Origin: an uncultured Lachnospiraceae bacterium | Lineage (GTDB): Bacteria; Bacillota; Clostridia; Lachnospirales; Lachnospiraceae | Length of the DNA stretch: 64,000 nt | Direction: 5' to 3' | NCBI GenBank assembly: GCA_910587045.1 | Contig: CAJULG010000002.1 | Coordinates: 124,001-188,000, forward strand | In this document: piece after piece, positions 43,215-51,814 of the stretch | How the letters are laid out: each line of letters starts with the position of its first letter | Position numbering within the stretch: the stretch's first letter is position 1 | Position numbers and translations under genes: made by a program | The notes under the pieces: generated by a model | Told to the model about the DNA's origin: nothing | Seen by the model: only the letters and a program-made list of their open reading frames with translations | Database searches by the model: none

Positions 43215-44843
43215 ATGGCAAACAACAAAGTCTTAACGATAGACATTACGAACGAAAACGTTACAATCGTGGAGGTTACCCCTTCACAGAAAAAACAGAC
43301 CAATATTCATAATGTTGCAATCTTTGAGACACCGGAGGGTGGATTTGAAGATGGATACATTAAGGATAAGGATGTGTTAGGAGCGGCAATCCGGGAACAG
43401 TTGAATACAGCCGGAATTGCAAATAAGAACGCAATCTTTGTATTATCATCATCCAAGATTGTAAGCAGAGAGGTATTGATTCCGGTTGTGCCGGAGAAAA
43501 AGATACCTGGAATCATTAGTGCGAATGCATCAGAATATTTTCCTGTTAATATAGAGGACTATGTCGTATCGCATTCTGTACTGGAGTCAGTCCTGAACGA
43601 GGAAGGCGAGAAGAATCTCCGTGTTCTGGTTGTGGCTGTACCACAGCAGATGATACGTACATATTATGAACTGGCATTGGTAGCAGGCTTAACAGTTCAA
43701 TCCATTGATTATCTGGGTAATGCCATGCTGCAGTTGATCAAGACACAGACTGCCGCCAATACGACTACTATGGTGGTTCAGATCGGTATGGATTCTACCG
43801 TGTTAAATATTGTAAAGGGTGATACCCTGTTGTTACAGAGAACAGTTCCATATGGAATTAATGCAGTTGTTGCAGAGGTGATGGATGCCAAAGAGGTAGA
43901 TGCGTCTACCGCCCTGTCTTTATTACAGAGTGAGCGTCTGATCACGGTGGATTTTGATGATGATCCGGTAACCGGTGCATTCCGTTATCTGATCAATAAT
44001 ATTGGCCGTGTTATGGATTACTATTCTTCCAGGAATCCGGATAAGCCGATCGAAGATGTATATCTGACCGGTGACGGTGCGCTGATCCGTGGTATTGACG
44101 GCTTGTTCAAGATTCAGTTAAATGTGGCTACCAAGGTCATGGATAGTCTTTATAATATTAAGTTTGATGATAAGATTAATACTCAGATCTACAATCCGGT
44201 ATATCTGGTCAGCTCTATCGGCGCTTCGTTTGCACCAATGGGCTTCATGTTGCGGGAGCAGGCAGCAAAGCAGGCGGGTAAGAGTACACTTGCTATCTTT
44301 ATCGTGCTGTTGGTGCTGGCGCTTCTGGGTTCCGGCGGCGCTATTGGAATGGCTGTTGTGAAGCGGGCCGGTGCCAATGCAGCTAAGGCGGCTTTACAGA
44401 ATCAGATTAATTCCATTGCAGACGCAGAGGCGGTATACAATGAATATATCAACAGTCAGGCAGAACTGCAGGATATGTTGATACTATATGATTCTACAAA
44501 GATTTCCAATGAATATATGATGGAATTCTGGAACCGTTTAGAGGAGTGTATGCCGAGTAATATTAATGTAAAGAATATCAATTCATCTTCAACGACGGTA
44601 TCATTGTCTATGGTAAGCGATGATTATGACTCTATTGCACGACTGGTAGTAGAATTACGGAATATTGACTGTATCGAGGATGCTTTTATTGCCAGCATTA
44701 CAGAAGTAAAGGAAGAGAGTGGCGGAGTGAATTATCAGTATACCGTAACCTGTAATTATGTGCTTCCGGTATTTGAGGCAACAGAGGCAACGAATGCAGA
44801 GGCTGCCGTAGATGCAACAGAAGCAGAGAATGCAGCAGAGTAG
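43215..44843 (+). CDS. PilM-PilN fusion protein
   Basis: 542 residues. Residues 1-345 are an actin-like PilM ATPase (LTIDITNENVTIVEV at the start, VVQIGMDSTVLNIV phosphate loop, VYLTGDGALIRG near 285). PilM normally sits in the cytoplasm and binds the N-terminal tail of PilN. Here the chain continues into a transmembrane helix (about 356-380), a short coiled coil and a PilN-like ferredoxin-fold domain (PSNINVKNINSSSTTVSLSM, then IARLVVELRNIDCIEDAFI). The single protein therefore links cytoplasmic and extracytoplasmic alignment subcomplex parts. The C-terminus is a low-complexity Ala/Glu/Thr tail. GGGAGG precedes the ATG. Confidence 0.88.
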   Translation: MANNKVLTIDITNENVTIVEVTPSQKKQTNIHNVAIFETPEGGFEDGYIKDKDVLGAAIREQLNTAGIANKNAIFVLSSSKIVSREVLIPVVPEKKIPGIISANASEYFPVNIEDYVVSHSVLESVLNEEGEKNLRVLVVAVPQQMIRTYYELALVAGLTVQSIDYLGNAMLQLIKTQTAANTTTMVVQIGMDSTVLNIVKGDTLLLQRTVPYGINAVVAEVMDAKEVDASTALSLLQSERLITVDFDDDPVTGAFRYLINNIGRVMDYYSSRNPDKPIEDVYLTGDGALIRGIDGLFKIQLNVATKVMDSLYNIKFDDKINTQIYNPVYLVSSIGASFAPMGFMLREQAAKQAGKSTLAIFIVLLVLALLGSGGAIGMAVVKRAGANAAKAALQNQINSIADAEAVYNEYINSQAELQDMLILYDSTKISNEYMMEFWNRLEECMPSNINVKNINSSSTTVSLSMVSDDYDSIARLVVELRNIDCIEDAFIASITEVKEESGGVNYQYTVTCNYVLPVFEATEATNAEAAVDATEAENAAE

Positions 44844-44855
44844 GAGGGTTGAGAC

Positions 44856-45986
44856 ATGAATGATACATATAAGAAGGTAATACTTGCAGTAATAGCAGTG
44901 GGAGCAATCGTTGGTGCCTGGTTCATCTGCAAGCCGATTAATGAAGAGACAGAATCCATTATGCGGGAAGTGAGTTCACTGACCCAGCGGTATAATACCC
45001 TGATGCAGTTAAAGGCCAACCAGGCGCAGTATGAGGCTGATATTGAGACGAATCATGCTTTGTTTGAGGAGAAATTAAATGAATTTCCTTCCAATCTGAA
45101 TCAGGAGTATCAGATTGAATTTGTACAGGGTGTACGGGACAATGAAGATATTGACTATAATGTTACTGCACAGGCAATGGTAAAGCCATCAGCTTTTTAT
45201 GTGCTGGGCGGTACTACGCTGGAAGGTGAGGTTGCGCCGGAAGCTACAGAAGAGGCGGGGGATACTGCTACAGAAGATAAGTATTCCTGCTATACTTCAA
45301 CTATGACGCTTACATATGAAGGCAATTATGAAGGTATAAAAGCGTTTGTGAATTATGTAGCAGCCTATCAGTACCGGATGACGATTGACACAGTCAGCGT
45401 TTCCCGGATCGGTGAGGCAATAGATGCATATACCGGTAGTATGACTGTAAATATTTATTCTATTTCCGGTAAGGGACGGGAGGAAGCACCGGACATCGAT
45501 CTGGATGATATTAATACTGGTGTAGATAATCTCTTCATGAGTGGCAGTTCCCAGGATGCGGTTTCAAAATTTGCATCCGATAATGGTGAAGCAATTAAGA
45601 ATGATTATGATGTTTACGTAACAGTAAATCCGACATCCAGTGATACTTCCGGTAAGGTAGTCGGATTACGGACGGGCGGTAATACCGTAACGAGCAGTAA
45701 GAATGAATCGGAACCGGTTTCCATTGTAGTATCTCAGGAAGGTTCCACTTATACGGTTCAGTATGGTATCGGGGCCAATAAGGAAATTCAGGAATTTGAT
45801 CCGGGTGAGGATCTGACTGTCTTAATTCAGTCCTCAGAGATCAAGGATGCAGATGATGCGAATGCAGTTGCGGTATCTGTGGAGAATTCTTCTGATAAGA
45901 CCCTGTATGTGAAGGTGGCAGGTGATGAGACTGCTTCCAGAGTTAAGATTACGAACAAATCAGGTAGTGTAATTGTGTATAGGTAG
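44856..45986 (+). CDS. PilO-like alignment subcomplex protein
   Basis: 376 residues. A short cytoplasmic N-terminus, one transmembrane helix (about 8-26), a coiled coil (about 30-80) and a ferredoxin-like domain (about 95-205: TMTLTYEGNYEGIKAFVNYVA) match PilO. About 170 further residues, rich in Ser, Thr, Asp and Gly, form one or two extra beta-type domains not found in ordinary PilO (about 200 residues). The gene follows the PilM-PilN fusion by 12 bases. The PilO call rests on architecture and position more than on motif identity. Confidence 0.78.
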   Translation: MNDTYKKVILAVIAVGAIVGAWFICKPINEETESIMREVSSLTQRYNTLMQLKANQAQYEADIETNHALFEEKLNEFPSNLNQEYQIEFVQGVRDNEDIDYNVTAQAMVKPSAFYVLGGTTLEGEVAPEATEEAGDTATEDKYSCYTSTMTLTYEGNYEGIKAFVNYVAAYQYRMTIDTVSVSRIGEAIDAYTGSMTVNIYSISGKGREEAPDIDLDDINTGVDNLFMSGSSQDAVSKFASDNGEAIKNDYDVYVTVNPTSSDTSGKVVGLRTGGNTVTSSKNESEPVSIVVSQEGSTYTVQYGIGANKEIQEFDPGEDLTVLIQSSEIKDADDANAVAVSVENSSDKTLYVKVAGDETASRVKITNKSGSVIVYR

Positions 45987-46000
45987 AATGGAGTGGTTTG

Positions 46001-47572
46001 ATGAAGAGAACGAATAACAAAGGTGTCAGTTTAATAGAAATCTTGATTGCTGTTGTTATTTTTACATTGTGCATTACTCCGATTGTGAATCAGCTTATGG
46101 TGGGTATGCGTATCAGCCAGAAAGCGGATGACCAGCAGGCAGCCACTGACTATGCAAAGTCAGTGGCGGAAACGATGAAGCAGATGCAGTTGAATTCTGT
46201 ATATTCGACTACGGAATTGGAAGATCTGGCAGATGTTTTGGCCGCTAAGTCAGTAACTACAACCACCAATGGTGATGGATCGGTAACTACAAATACGACT
46301 TATAATTTAAGATGTGTTGCTACATTTTATTCCATTAAAGCGGATGGTACTGATGGCCTGGCAATTCCGAAGAATTCATACCTGTCGGCTCAGGTTCCTA
46401 CCCTTGGGGAGGGAGAAACCTTAGGAACTGCTTTTACTTCGGTGGATGCGGTTTATCAGGAGTTGAACCGCCATAACAAAGCAGTGGATCCGACGGATCC
46501 CAGTGCTCCTCAGGAACCGGAAGCTCTGGTACGCGAATATCGGTTTATTGGTAAGTCAACGATTGATTATCGTGATTACGATATTGATATAACGATGGAT
46601 ACGAAGCCATATGCACTGGAGTCGCTGAATACACCGGATTATGCAGACCCGAACGCAGCGAATCTGGGAAACCTGTCAGATCTGGATGCGACGAAGACTG
46701 CAGTTATTACAAGTACGTCCAATTATGATGCAGTGGCCGGCAGCGCCTTCTTCAATGCGGTGATCACTGCCCTGGAGAACACCGGAAGCAGTACGGATGC
46801 ACAGATTGCAGAGAAATTAAAGAATGGAGAGACTACATTTATTGATTCAGCAACCAAGCAGATTAAGATTACCATCACAGAGTTGCCGGATTCGGCAGCA
46901 AATGATTATGAGGTAGTCTGTTCCATACATTATGTAAATACTTCGATTATAGGTGACTATTCTGTTAACCCGGCTGATGCACAGATTGATTATGTTGCAT
47001 ATCATCAGCAGTTTACGGGAAGTGAACCGCCGGATGTTTATCTGATGTATAACCAGTTTATGTATAATAAGAAATTTGGTAATGATGATATTATCATTGA
47101 AAACGACATGGATCAGGAAGCAAAGGTATATGTGGTACGAACCGCTGAGACCAATGAGGGGGTTCGGGAAGCATTGAACAGTGGACTTAAGGATCTGGTG
47201 CCGACAGAAACGCAACAGGCCCGTGATGAAAAGGATGGTTCAGAATATCTGTATAAGACGAATTTTCAATTAAATCAGGATCCGAACGATCATCCGGTCA
47301 GTATTTTTACCAACATTCCATTAAAGCAGCAGATCGGAACGGATGCGGGTGGCCAGCCGGTTTATGGAAGCAATCTTACCAATTCATCAGCGGCTGATGT
47401 TCAGAATTATAAAATGTCAGTGAATGTGTCAAATCCTGCTGCAGTTGTGAAGGAAATGAAAGAGGATGAGCGGTATTCGGAAACAGGACGTGTATATAAT
47501 ATTGTGATTTCAGTAACCAATCAGGATTCTGGAAACACGACTACGATTGATACTTCAAAGGGGGATTACTAA
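46001..47572 (+). CDS. Large minor prepilin (PilV-like)
   Basis: 523 residues from the ATG at 46001 (GGAG seven bases upstream; TTG 45998 precedes it). The leader MKRTNNKG and cleavage point G/VSLIE are followed by a hydrophobic helix ILIAVVIFTLCITPIVNQL. The mature protein is much bigger than ordinary PilV/GspI. It is Asp/Thr/Asn-rich, consistent with an extracellular beta-structured head. Likely part of the tip complex. The stop overlaps the next start as TAATG, so translation is coupled. Confidence 0.82.
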   Translation: MKRTNNKGVSLIEILIAVVIFTLCITPIVNQLMVGMRISQKADDQQAATDYAKSVAETMKQMQLNSVYSTTELEDLADVLAAKSVTTTTNGDGSVTTNTTYNLRCVATFYSIKADGTDGLAIPKNSYLSAQVPTLGEGETLGTAFTSVDAVYQELNRHNKAVDPTDPSAPQEPEALVREYRFIGKSTIDYRDYDIDITMDTKPYALESLNTPDYADPNAANLGNLSDLDATKTAVITSTSNYDAVAGSAFFNAVITALENTGSSTDAQIAEKLKNGETTFIDSATKQIKITITELPDSAANDYEVVCSIHYVNTSIIGDYSVNPADAQIDYVAYHQQFTGSEPPDVYLMYNQFMYNKKFGNDDIIIENDMDQEAKVYVVRTAETNEGVREALNSGLKDLVPTETQQARDEKDGSEYLYKTNFQLNQDPNDHPVSIFTNIPLKQQIGTDAGGQPVYGSNLTNSSAADVQNYKMSVNVSNPAAVVKEMKEDERYSETGRVYNIVISVTNQDSGNTTTIDTSKGDY

Positions 47573-50232
47573 TGTTAAAGAGAGTAAAAGATAAATTAAA
47601 TAATCTCGGTAACACCTTCATTGTTGTATTGGTATCCATTACCTGTATGTCGATTCTGATCGCAGCGATCCTGGCAACGATCGGGTATTATTATCGTTCC
47701 CGTGCAGTTGATCTGGAGAATAAGCGGAATTTCTATTATGTAGAAAAGGCAATGGATGATATTTATTCCGGTGTCGGTAATGATTCCATTAATGCATTGA
47801 TGAGTGCTTATACCGATACAGTGGAAGTCATGGTATATTATGATGTGACCACAGGGCGGTATGTTACGATTGATGAGAAGTCTGCGAATGTGGTTATGAA
47901 GCAGAAATTCTTACAGCGTATGGCAGTGGATGATAATTACATATCCCAGCAGAAGCTGTATAAGCATCTTCGTTCCTTTATCAGTGGTGTGGAAGGCACG
48001 ACACGGGAAGATAAGGTGGATGATGACGGAGACCCGGCAGCTATTCGCTTTTATAATACGGCAGCGGGAATCGATTATACGATTGAACTGGTTAATCCAA
48101 AGAATCTGACAGCCAGCGATCCGAGATTATACTTAGAAGTAATTGCTACTACGACCGGAGCCGGAGCAGAAGCAAGAACGGTATATGATAAGCTGATCAT
48201 CCACAATGTGACGCTGAAACGTACAACAACGGAAGGCTATGTACAGTCTATAACTACGGATATTGAGATATCAGAGCCGGAGTTTGAGGTATCTTTCAGT
48301 AACGTTAACAGTATTACGAATGCGATCTATGAGTTTTCTATGATCGCGGATATGGGTGTGGAATTCAATCGTGCAACACAGGACAATGAATCTATTTCCA
48401 TTACCGGTAATGTATTTGCCGGATCCGATTATTATAATAAAGAGTATAATAATGCTGAGGATACCCGGGTATCCAGCTATTATGGCGGTACGGATACTTC
48501 TAAGCTGTCAGCCTGCAACGGATTATATGAAAACAGTGTCTTTTCCGGTTTATATACGAATGCCACGAATGTCAGTATCATGGCGGAAAAGGTAATCGTG
48601 CCGGGATCGGTTTCTGTTATTAATAACAGCAAGCTTAGCATTATGGGTAATGTTGTAGCAGGCAGCGGGCAGGCGGAGTTATGGGCGGACAATATTGTGA
48701 TGTCTCCATCTTATACGATCAACCGAGGGATTCCTTCGGATGAGGGAGAACTGATCCTGCATGCCAATGCTTACATCTCAGATGATCTGGAGATCAATCA
48801 GGATGATGCAAAGATCAGAATGACGGGAAATTATTATGGATATAATTACTCCCAGACGGACGAATCCGGCAGAGCACTGTCACAGTATGTAAGACCGGAT
48901 GGAAGCGGCCGGTTTAAGTCACATTACAACAGTAGTGCGATTATTGTGAATGGTAATAATGCAAATATTGATTTTTCCGGTGTTACGAATCTGCATGTTG
49001 CAGGCCGGGCCTATATTGAGGTATCCCGGGAAAAGAATGTAACAGTAGCGGCAGATGGTACCTCTGCAACGACAAATTATGTTGAGGTGGAAGGTAATAA
49101 GTATCTGGATGTGCAGACCGGAGAGTCAATTTCGATCAAGAGTAATCAGATTGCTTATATGCCACTGGGAACGACTACTTTGACAGACGGCAAAGTAATC
49201 CCGAAGTTTACAGAGATCAATCCGGTTCTGAACGAGAGTATTTACGAAGCAAACAAAGAGCTGTTGGACGATGCGAATCCGGTTGTAACACGGGAGCAGG
49301 GAGACGAGGATAACAGAAGGATTTATTATTTCCTGAACTTTAAGGATGCTGCTTCGGCAACGAAGTTCTTTGACTGGTATGCGAATACGCTTCCGACCTT
49401 ACCGGGTTATGATGATGCGACGGATCTGGTGAATATAAGAGCCTATTCTGATTTTCAGGTGGACGAAATCAATCTGAATACTGCATCCAATGCAGTAATC
49501 GCAACCTCCGGTTCTTATACCTCCGGTGCTTTGAATGTAGCTGCAGGAAAGACATTGACGGTTACATCCCCAACAGAATCCGGTTCCCTGATCAATGCAG
49601 AGGGGAATTCGACTACGGTTAATTTTACGACCATGGCGAAGCAGTTTAATAATGATTATAAGGAATTAAAATATACCTTGCAGATTATTGATACCAGTAA
49701 GTTTACAGGAGAAGAGAAGGATAATGCACAGGCTGCAAAGGATGCTCTGGCGGCTTTAGACAGCAAGGATCTGACTCCGTTGAATTTCTTCCTGGATTTT
49801 TCTAAGATTGAAGGAACGATGGCAGATGGTACGAAGATCGGTAACTATTATGTCTGGGTTTCCGACGGAGATGTTACGATCAACAAGCCGGATGGTGCGG
49901 ACGGAAAGATTATGGGTCTGATCATTGCAAAGGGGGATGTGAATTTCTCAGATGATGCTCTGATTCGTTTTGAAGGCCTGGTAATATCGGGAAGTAAGAT
50001 TAAAGTGAATCATCAGATGAACTTTGTTGCAAATCCGGAGATTGTAAAGACTATCCTGCGTACAGCAGATTCTACCAAAGGAACAGTTGACGGTGATTAT
50101 TCGAAAATCTGTGAGATATTCAAGGATTACTCATCCAGCTCCTCAAGTAGTACCTCAGGAAGTGCTTCAGCAGGTAATATTGAGGTTGGTGATATTCTCC
50201 AGTATGAGAACTGGAAGAAGAATATAGAGTAG
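47572..50232 (+). CDS. 886-aa PilX-like pilus-associated protein with probable beta-helix
   Basis: The N-terminus NNLGNTFIVVLVSITCMSIL followed by more hydrophobic residues resembles PilX/GspK-type minor pilins, with a possible cleavage after Gly and no Glu at +5. A helix (RAVDLENKRNFYYVEKAMDDIY) follows. The middle (about 260-520) contains recurring short strands of the type ITGNVFAG, IMGNVVAG and RMTGNYYG, suggesting a right-handed beta-helix or bactofilin-like stack. The C-terminus has a Ser-rich stretch near residue 860. It begins on the stop of the preceding prepilin gene. Exposed tip or surface role is inferred; no known domain is claimed with certainty. Confidence 0.7.
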   Translation: MLKRVKDKLNNLGNTFIVVLVSITCMSILIAAILATIGYYYRSRAVDLENKRNFYYVEKAMDDIYSGVGNDSINALMSAYTDTVEVMVYYDVTTGRYVTIDEKSANVVMKQKFLQRMAVDDNYISQQKLYKHLRSFISGVEGTTREDKVDDDGDPAAIRFYNTAAGIDYTIELVNPKNLTASDPRLYLEVIATTTGAGAEARTVYDKLIIHNVTLKRTTTEGYVQSITTDIEISEPEFEVSFSNVNSITNAIYEFSMIADMGVEFNRATQDNESISITGNVFAGSDYYNKEYNNAEDTRVSSYYGGTDTSKLSACNGLYENSVFSGLYTNATNVSIMAEKVIVPGSVSVINNSKLSIMGNVVAGSGQAELWADNIVMSPSYTINRGIPSDEGELILHANAYISDDLEINQDDAKIRMTGNYYGYNYSQTDESGRALSQYVRPDGSGRFKSHYNSSAIIVNGNNANIDFSGVTNLHVAGRAYIEVSREKNVTVAADGTSATTNYVEVEGNKYLDVQTGESISIKSNQIAYMPLGTTTLTDGKVIPKFTEINPVLNESIYEANKELLDDANPVVTREQGDEDNRRIYYFLNFKDAASATKFFDWYANTLPTLPGYDDATDLVNIRAYSDFQVDEINLNTASNAVIATSGSYTSGALNVAAGKTLTVTSPTESGSLINAEGNSTTVNFTTMAKQFNNDYKELKYTLQIIDTSKFTGEEKDNAQAAKDALAALDSKDLTPLNFFLDFSKIEGTMADGTKIGNYYVWVSDGDVTINKPDGADGKIMGLIIAKGDVNFSDDALIRFEGLVISGSKIKVNHQMNFVANPEIVKTILRTADSTKGTVDGDYSKICEIFKDYSSSSSSSTSGSASAGNIEVGDILQYENWKKNIE

Positions 50233-50242
50233 GTGGTGATGG

Positions 50243-50878
50243 ATGATGAGAACGCATAAAAACAGAATGCATTTGAATAAAGGATATTCACTTGTTGAAA
50301 TGATCATTGTTATTGCAATCATTGCCATCCTGTCTGTTCTTTCCCTGGTGACATTTCGTGCTGTGGAACAGGCAAAGTACCAGAAGGCTGTTACGATATT
50401 GGAATCAGAGATGACAAACCTGCGGACAACGACCATGGCACAGGATTCCACCATAGCATTTTTGTTATATCGGGAAAGTGAAACTGATGGTCCTTATCTG
50501 GTGAAACGGGGATATTGTGACAATAGTGGAACATTTCATGCAGTTTCGGATCAGTCAGGAGAAGCCCTTCCGTCCGATAAGCTTGATTTGGCTTATTATG
50601 ATTATGAAGGGGTTTCCAGTCCGGTAAAGGTATTGGATCGGGGATATATTACATTCCAGAAGGATGGAGAAAGTACAAGAACCTATGTTGGTGCAACGGG
50701 TGTAGTCCTACAGTTTAATAAGAGTGATGGCTCCATTGCAAGTGGAGCTAAGGGTGCAGGAGAATATACGATATATAACAGAGCAGGCCAGTCCGTCACA
50801 ACGATCCGCCTGAAAAAGGACACCGGGTTATATGTGGAAGTGTATGATCCATTAACGTATACGCCTTCGGGCAGCTAA
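50243..50878 (+). CDS. Minor prepilin (GspH/FimT-like)
   Basis: 211 residues. Longer basic leader (about 14 residues) ending NKG, cleavage G/YSLVE, then the hydrophobic helix MIIVIAIIAILSVLSLVTF. The remainder is a small beta-rich domain ending in VYDPLTYTPSGS. GGTGG precedes the ATG by six bases; ATG 50246 is also possible. Its location between the PilX-like and PilW-like genes suggests a priming or tip minor pilin. Confidence 0.82.
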   Translation: MMRTHKNRMHLNKGYSLVEMIIVIAIIAILSVLSLVTFRAVEQAKYQKAVTILESEMTNLRTTTMAQDSTIAFLLYRESETDGPYLVKRGYCDNSGTFHAVSDQSGEALPSDKLDLAYYDYEGVSSPVKVLDRGYITFQKDGESTRTYVGATGVVLQFNKSDGSIASGAKGAGEYTIYNRAGQSVTTIRLKKDTGLYVEVYDPLTYTPSGS

Positions 50879-50896
50879 TGAAAGGAAGGGTGAAGG

Positions 50897-51784
50897 ATGA
50901 AAAAGAAACGGAATCAGGGCTTTTCATTAGTGGAATTAATTCTGGCAGTTGCCATACTGGCCATCATTATGGTTGCGATCGCGAGTTTCATGTCAACGAC
51001 TACCAGAACCTACAGGCGGACGAAGAATGACACGGAGATGCAGCGGACCGGACAGGAATTGTTCGATATGATGTCGGATAAGATCATGCAGGCCAATGAG
51101 ATCCGGGTCGGGACGGTGAAAGCGACAGTGAATGCTGATGGCAGTATTGTGAAATCAGATCCAAAGGAGTTTGCAATCCTGGGAACGAATCAATCGGCAA
51201 AAGTGGATGCAACCACAGGGCAGCTTTTAAAAGAGAATGGTTCTCCTGCAAACAAATCAAATGCAGGTTATACCATGTACAGTTTTGATGAATTAAAGGA
51301 AGATTCAGAGAGGATTGTTGAATACGTTGCAGTTTATTATGAGGGCTATAATGAGTATGCAGGAGTGACAGGCTACGGAGCAATCGTTGATACCTACTAT
51401 TTTGATCCGGAAAGCGGAGCAGTTTATTTGTACCGGAATAACGGTGGTGTCCGGGGCTCTTCAATGAATTCGAACGAGGACGGTTCACCAAAAGTAAGTA
51501 CTCCTTCTGTGAATGATCGCACGGATAGAGATAACATGATCAATGCTAATATCAATGCATTTTCCTCATTATCCGATCTGGATGACCATATCGTATGTGA
51601 GAATGTGAGTACGATACATGGATATTCGATCCCGGAGGAGAATGCGATCTTTTTACAGGTTGAGATGGAAAAGGGCGGCATGGAGAACTTATCCCAGGGA
51701 ATGGTTACGATAAGAAACAGCTATGTACTTGAGCAGAGGCCGGATGACAGCGAAGAGGAAGCTTCGCCGGGACCGGCAAGTTAG
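50897..51784 (+). CDS. Minor prepilin (PilW/GspJ-like)
   Basis: 295 residues. Leader MKKKRNQG, cleavage G/FSLVE and hydrophobic helix LILAVAILAIIMVAIASFM. The conserved continuation TTRTYRRTKNDTEMQRTGQELFDMMSDKIMQANEI resembles PilW/GspJ proteins. The rest is a beta-rich domain, with an acidic Ser/Glu/Pro tail. The start has AAAGGAAGGG. It is the fourth prepilin of the locus and directly precedes the giant surface protein gene. Confidence 0.85.
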   Translation: MKKKRNQGFSLVELILAVAILAIIMVAIASFMSTTTRTYRRTKNDTEMQRTGQELFDMMSDKIMQANEIRVGTVKATVNADGSIVKSDPKEFAILGTNQSAKVDATTGQLLKENGSPANKSNAGYTMYSFDELKEDSERIVEYVAVYYEGYNEYAGVTGYGAIVDTYYFDPESGAVYLYRNNGGVRGSSMNSNEDGSPKVSTPSVNDRTDRDNMINANINAFSSLSDLDDHIVCENVSTIHGYSIPEENAIFLQVEMEKGGMENLSQGMVTIRNSYVLEQRPDDSEEEASPGPAS

Positions 51785-51814
51785 AAGATAGAAAGTGAGA
51801 AAGGAGCAGAAATT

